DNA of 24,345 bases from contig SVLG01000028.1 of NCBI GenBank assembly GCA_015068055.1, positions 1-24,345 of the forward strand, read 5' to 3'. Shown here one piece after another: positions 22,518 to 24,345 of this stretch (positions are counted from its first letter, which is position 1; each line of letters starts with the position of its first letter). A program made the translations under genes and the position numbers. The notes under the pieces are model-generated. The model worked only from the letters and a program-made list of their open reading frames with translations. It did no database searches and was not told where the DNA came from. Origin of the DNA: Oscillospiraceae bacterium (GTDB lineage Bacteria > Bacillota_A > Clostridia > Oscillospirales > Oscillospiraceae).

Positions 22518-23639
22518 TCAAAGCGCTGCCCGGAGGCTCTTTCTGGCTTCCAGCAGGGCGGCGGCGAAGCTGTCAATTTCCTCCTCCGTGGTGAAGCGGG
22601 AGAGACTGACCCGGATGGCCCCGTCGATGACTTTGGCGGGGAGGCCCATGGCCTCCAGCACATGGCTGCGCTTACCCCGCTTGCAGGCGCTGCCCTTGGA
22701 AACGTAGATATCCCTGGCTTCCAGCCAGTTCATCAGCACCTCGCTGCGGTAGCCGGGGAGGGAGAGACTCAGCACATGGGGAGCCCCGCCGCCGAGGATG
22801 ACAGCCTCGGGGAGCTGGTCGATGCAGCGCTGCCGAAGGGCGGCCATGCGTTCCTGGGCCGCAGCGGCGTCTTTGCGGCCGGCCTCCGCCGCCGCACCGA
22901 AGGCAGCAATCTGGGGCAGGGCCTCCGTACCGGAGCGCCGCCCGTCCTCCTGCCCGCCGCCGAGAATGTAGGGGGCGAGCTTCAGTCCCTGACGGATGTA
23001 AAGGGCGCCGATGCCCTTGGGCGCATGGATCTTGTGCCCGGAAACGCTGATCATATCGGCCCCGAGCGTCTTTGCGCTGAAGGGGATTTTCAGAAAGGCC
23101 TGCACCGCGTCGGTATGCAGCAGGGCCTGGGAATTGGCTTCCTTCAATATCCGGCGCATGGCGGCAATATCCGTGATGGCTCCGGTTTCGTTGTTCACCA
23201 TCATCAGCGAGACAAGGATGGTATCCGGCCGCAGCGCCTCCCGGAGGGCTTCCGCGTGGATGGCCCCATCCGCGCCGGGGGAGAGAAGCGTTACCTCAAA
23301 GCCCCGCTTTTCCAGTTCCTCCAGACTTTTACGGATGGCATCGTGTTCGGCAGTGGAGGAAATGATGTGCTTGCCCTTTCGCTCCATGGCTTTGGCCCCC
23401 ATGAGGAGGGCCCAGTTGTCGCTCTCGCTGCCGCAGGAGGTAAAGACAATCTCTATGGGCTTGGCCCCCAGCGCGTCGGCAAGCTGCTTGCGGGCCTTGT
23501 CCAGCACGGCTCTGGCCTCCCGGCCCTTGCGGTGAGTGGAGCTGGGGTTGCCGTAAAGCTCCGTCATCACCTTATATGCGATCTCCGCCGCCTCCGGGCA
23601 GACCCGGGTGGTGGCGCCGTTATCCAGATAAATCTCCAT
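22518..23639 (-). CDS. Cysteine desulfurase (IscS/NifS family)
   Basis: This 373-residue PLP enzyme converts cysteine to alanine and passes the sulfane sulfur to iron-sulfur cluster or tRNA thiolation pathways. It begins MEIYLDNGATTRV after AAAGGAAAACT; the open frame upstream is not coding. Key residues are H99 (STAEHDA), the NNETG motif (149-153), the PLP lysine K203 in SGHKIHAPKG, RRSGTEA and the catalytic loop cysteine C319 in SKGSACKRG. The SxGSAC loop suggests a group I IscS/NifS-like enzyme. No iscU or thiI lies beside it in the window. It is divergent from mtaB, a methylthiotransferase that itself needs iron-sulfur clusters and sulfur, a sensible pairing. Its promoter lies inside mtaB. 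Confidence 0.94.
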   Translation of the reverse strand: MEIYLDNGATTRVCPEAAEIAYKVMTELYGNPSSTHRKGREARAVLDKARKQLADALGAKPIEIVFTSCGSESDNWALLMGAKAMERKGKHIISSTAEHDAIRKSLEELEKRGFEVTLLSPGADGAIHAEALREALRPDTILVSLMMVNNETGAITDIAAMRRILKEANSQALLHTDAVQAFLKIPFSAKTLGADMISVSGHKIHAPKGIGALYIRQGLKLAPYILGGGQEDGRRSGTEALPQIAAFGAAAEAGRKDAAAAQERMAALRQRCIDQLPEAVILGGGAPHVLSLSLPGYRSEVLMNWLEARDIYVSKGSACKRGKRSHVLEAMGLPAKVIDGAIRVSLSRFTTEEEIDSFAAALLEARKSLRAAL

Positions 23640-23666
23640 AGTTTTCCTTTCACGAGGTATGTTTGT

Positions 23667-24345
23667 ATGAAGTACATTATAGCCACTTTGGGCTGCAAGG
23701 TCAATCAGTATGAGTCCGAGGCCATGGAGCAGCTGCTTGCCGCCCGGGGCCATGAGCGGGGCGAAAAGGGAGAGGCGGAGCTGGTCATCGTCAACTCCTG
23801 CGCCGTTACCGCCGAGGGGGAGCGCAAGGCCCGGCAGACGCTGCGCCGCCTGGCCAAGGATAACCCGGGGGCGCTGCTGGCGGTTTGCGGCTGCTGGAGT
23901 CAGGTGGCTCCGGAGGCTGCCGCCGAACTGGGAGCCACGGTGATCTACGGCACCGGCGACCACCTGGGCTTTCTGGAAGCCATTGAGGGCGAGGCGGAAA
24001 AACGCTCGATCCCGGACACCAAACGCCCGCGCCCCTTTGAGGAGCTGCCTGCCGGGGCCTATGCCGGCCATGCCCGGGCCTCCCTGAAGATTGAAGACGG
24101 CTGCGATAATTTCTGTTCCTACTGCATCATTCCCCATGCCCGGGGCCGGGTTTGCTCCCTGAGCGTGGAAAAATGCGCGGCGGCGGCGGCAGAGCTGGAG
24201 GCAAAGGGCTACCGGGAGGCTGTTATCACCGGCATTGAGATTGCCTCCTACGGTAAGGACCTGCCCGGAAAGCCCACGCTGGTGGACGCCTGCGAGGCCA
24301 TGTGCGCGGCAGCGCCGTCGCTGCGGCTCCATCTGGGCAGTCTCG
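23667..24345 (+). CDS. mtaB: tRNA threonylcarbamoyladenosine methylthiotransferase MtaB (5' part)
   Basis: MtaB is a radical-SAM enzyme that adds a methylthio group to t6A37 of tRNAs reading ANN codons. The window contains the first 226 residues and the gene runs off the right edge. The N-terminal UPF0004 domain has the cluster-binding cysteines C10 (TLGCKVNQYE), C45 (VNSCAVT) and C74/C76 (VCGCWSQ). The radical-SAM motif CxxxCxxC is C146, C150, C153 in DGCDNFCSYCIIPHARG. TLGCKVNQYES is typical of MtaB rather than MiaB. The ATG at 23667 follows GAGG by 9 nt; an ATG 8 bases earlier meets a stop at once. Only 27 bp separate it from the divergent cysteine desulfurase start. Confidence 0.93.
   Translation, partial: MKYIIATLGCKVNQYESEAMEQLLAARGHERGEKGEAELVIVNSCAVTAEGERKARQTLRRLAKDNPGALLAVCGCWSQVAPEAAAELGATVIYGTGDHLGFLEAIEGEAEKRSIPDTKRPRPFEELPAGAYAGHARASLKIEDGCDNFCSYCIIPHARGRVCSLSVEKCAAAAAELEAKGYREAVITGIEIASYGKDLPGKPTLVDACEAMCAAAPSLRLHLGSL
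23676..23704 (-). promoter_or_regulatory. Sigma-A promoter for the cysteine desulfurase gene, inside mtaB
   Basis: On the minus strand, TTGACC (23704-23699) and a perfect TATAAT (23681-23676) are separated by 17 nt. The element lies within codons 4-13 of mtaB. Transcription would start near 23669, giving a leader of about 30 nt. Confidence 0.8.

Noticed and set aside
23640..24332. Long upstream extension of the cysteine desulfurase frame
   Set aside because: The family N-terminus MEIYLDNGATT starts at 23639 with a good ribosome binding site. The extension overlaps mtaB, which has clear radical-SAM motifs.

Overview
The window reads as a chromosomal segment of a Gram-positive anaerobe of the Clostridia, most likely an Oscillospiraceae relative (Oscillibacter, Flavonifractor or Lawsonibacter type). 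This is an inference. Coding regions are GC-rich with AT-rich gaps. Ribosome binding sites are strong AGGAGG types. The Dpp-type binding protein is a lipoprotein. Housekeeping genes are of Firmicutes type: a long bifunctional Rel next to RecJ and D-aminoacyl-tRNA deacylase, plus MtaB.

Region 1 (1-6550) is housekeeping. On the minus strand lie tRNA-Arg(ACG), a small YtxH-like protein and PrmA. Divergent from them is a plus-strand unit recJ - rel - dtd - metallo-beta-lactamase hydrolase, closed by a hairpin terminator. Good sigma-A promoters are visible for tRNA-Arg, prmA and recJ.

Region 2 (6551-8090) holds one strongly promoted gene for a secreted protein made of six DUF4214 units in three tandem pairs, closed by a near-perfect terminator.

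Region 3 (8090-22480) is the most interesting part and looks like a self-contained sigma-54 circuit. An eight-gene plus-strand operon encodes a peptide/opine/nickel-type ABC importer (lipoprotein, two permeases, two ATPases). It continues with a class III CoA-transferase, a 3-hydroxyacyl-CoA dehydrogenase and a thiolase. Its upstream region has a sigma-54 -24/-12 element (TGGCAC-N5-TCGCA) and, about 115-146 bp upstream of the inferred start, two palindromic boxes spaced exactly 20 bp. Facing the operon is rpoN (sigma-54) itself. Divergent from rpoN is a two-component pair: a histidine kinase with an extracytoplasmic solute-binding-protein domain and an NtrC/AtoC-type AAA+ response regulator. 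Three more copies of the same box lie between rpoN and the kinase gene. The proposed logic is that the kinase senses an external solute, the regulator binds the boxes and activates sigma-54 polymerase, and the importer plus CoA enzymes take up a substrate, activate it, oxidise it and cleave it thiolytically. The layout parallels E. coli AtoSC/atoDAEB, but the importer and enzyme set differ and the substrate is unknown.

Region 4 (22480-24345) has a cysteine desulfurase (minus) and the 5' part of mtaB (plus), divergent with only 27 bp between start codons. The iscS-type gene's consensus promoter lies inside the mtaB coding sequence.

The only gene-free stretch over 300 bases is 17124-17527, between the convergent thiolase and rpoN genes. 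It holds two hairpins and an imperfect inverted duplication of a short coding-like segment. No CRISPR array, intact insertion sequence, rRNA, attachment site or origin was seen.
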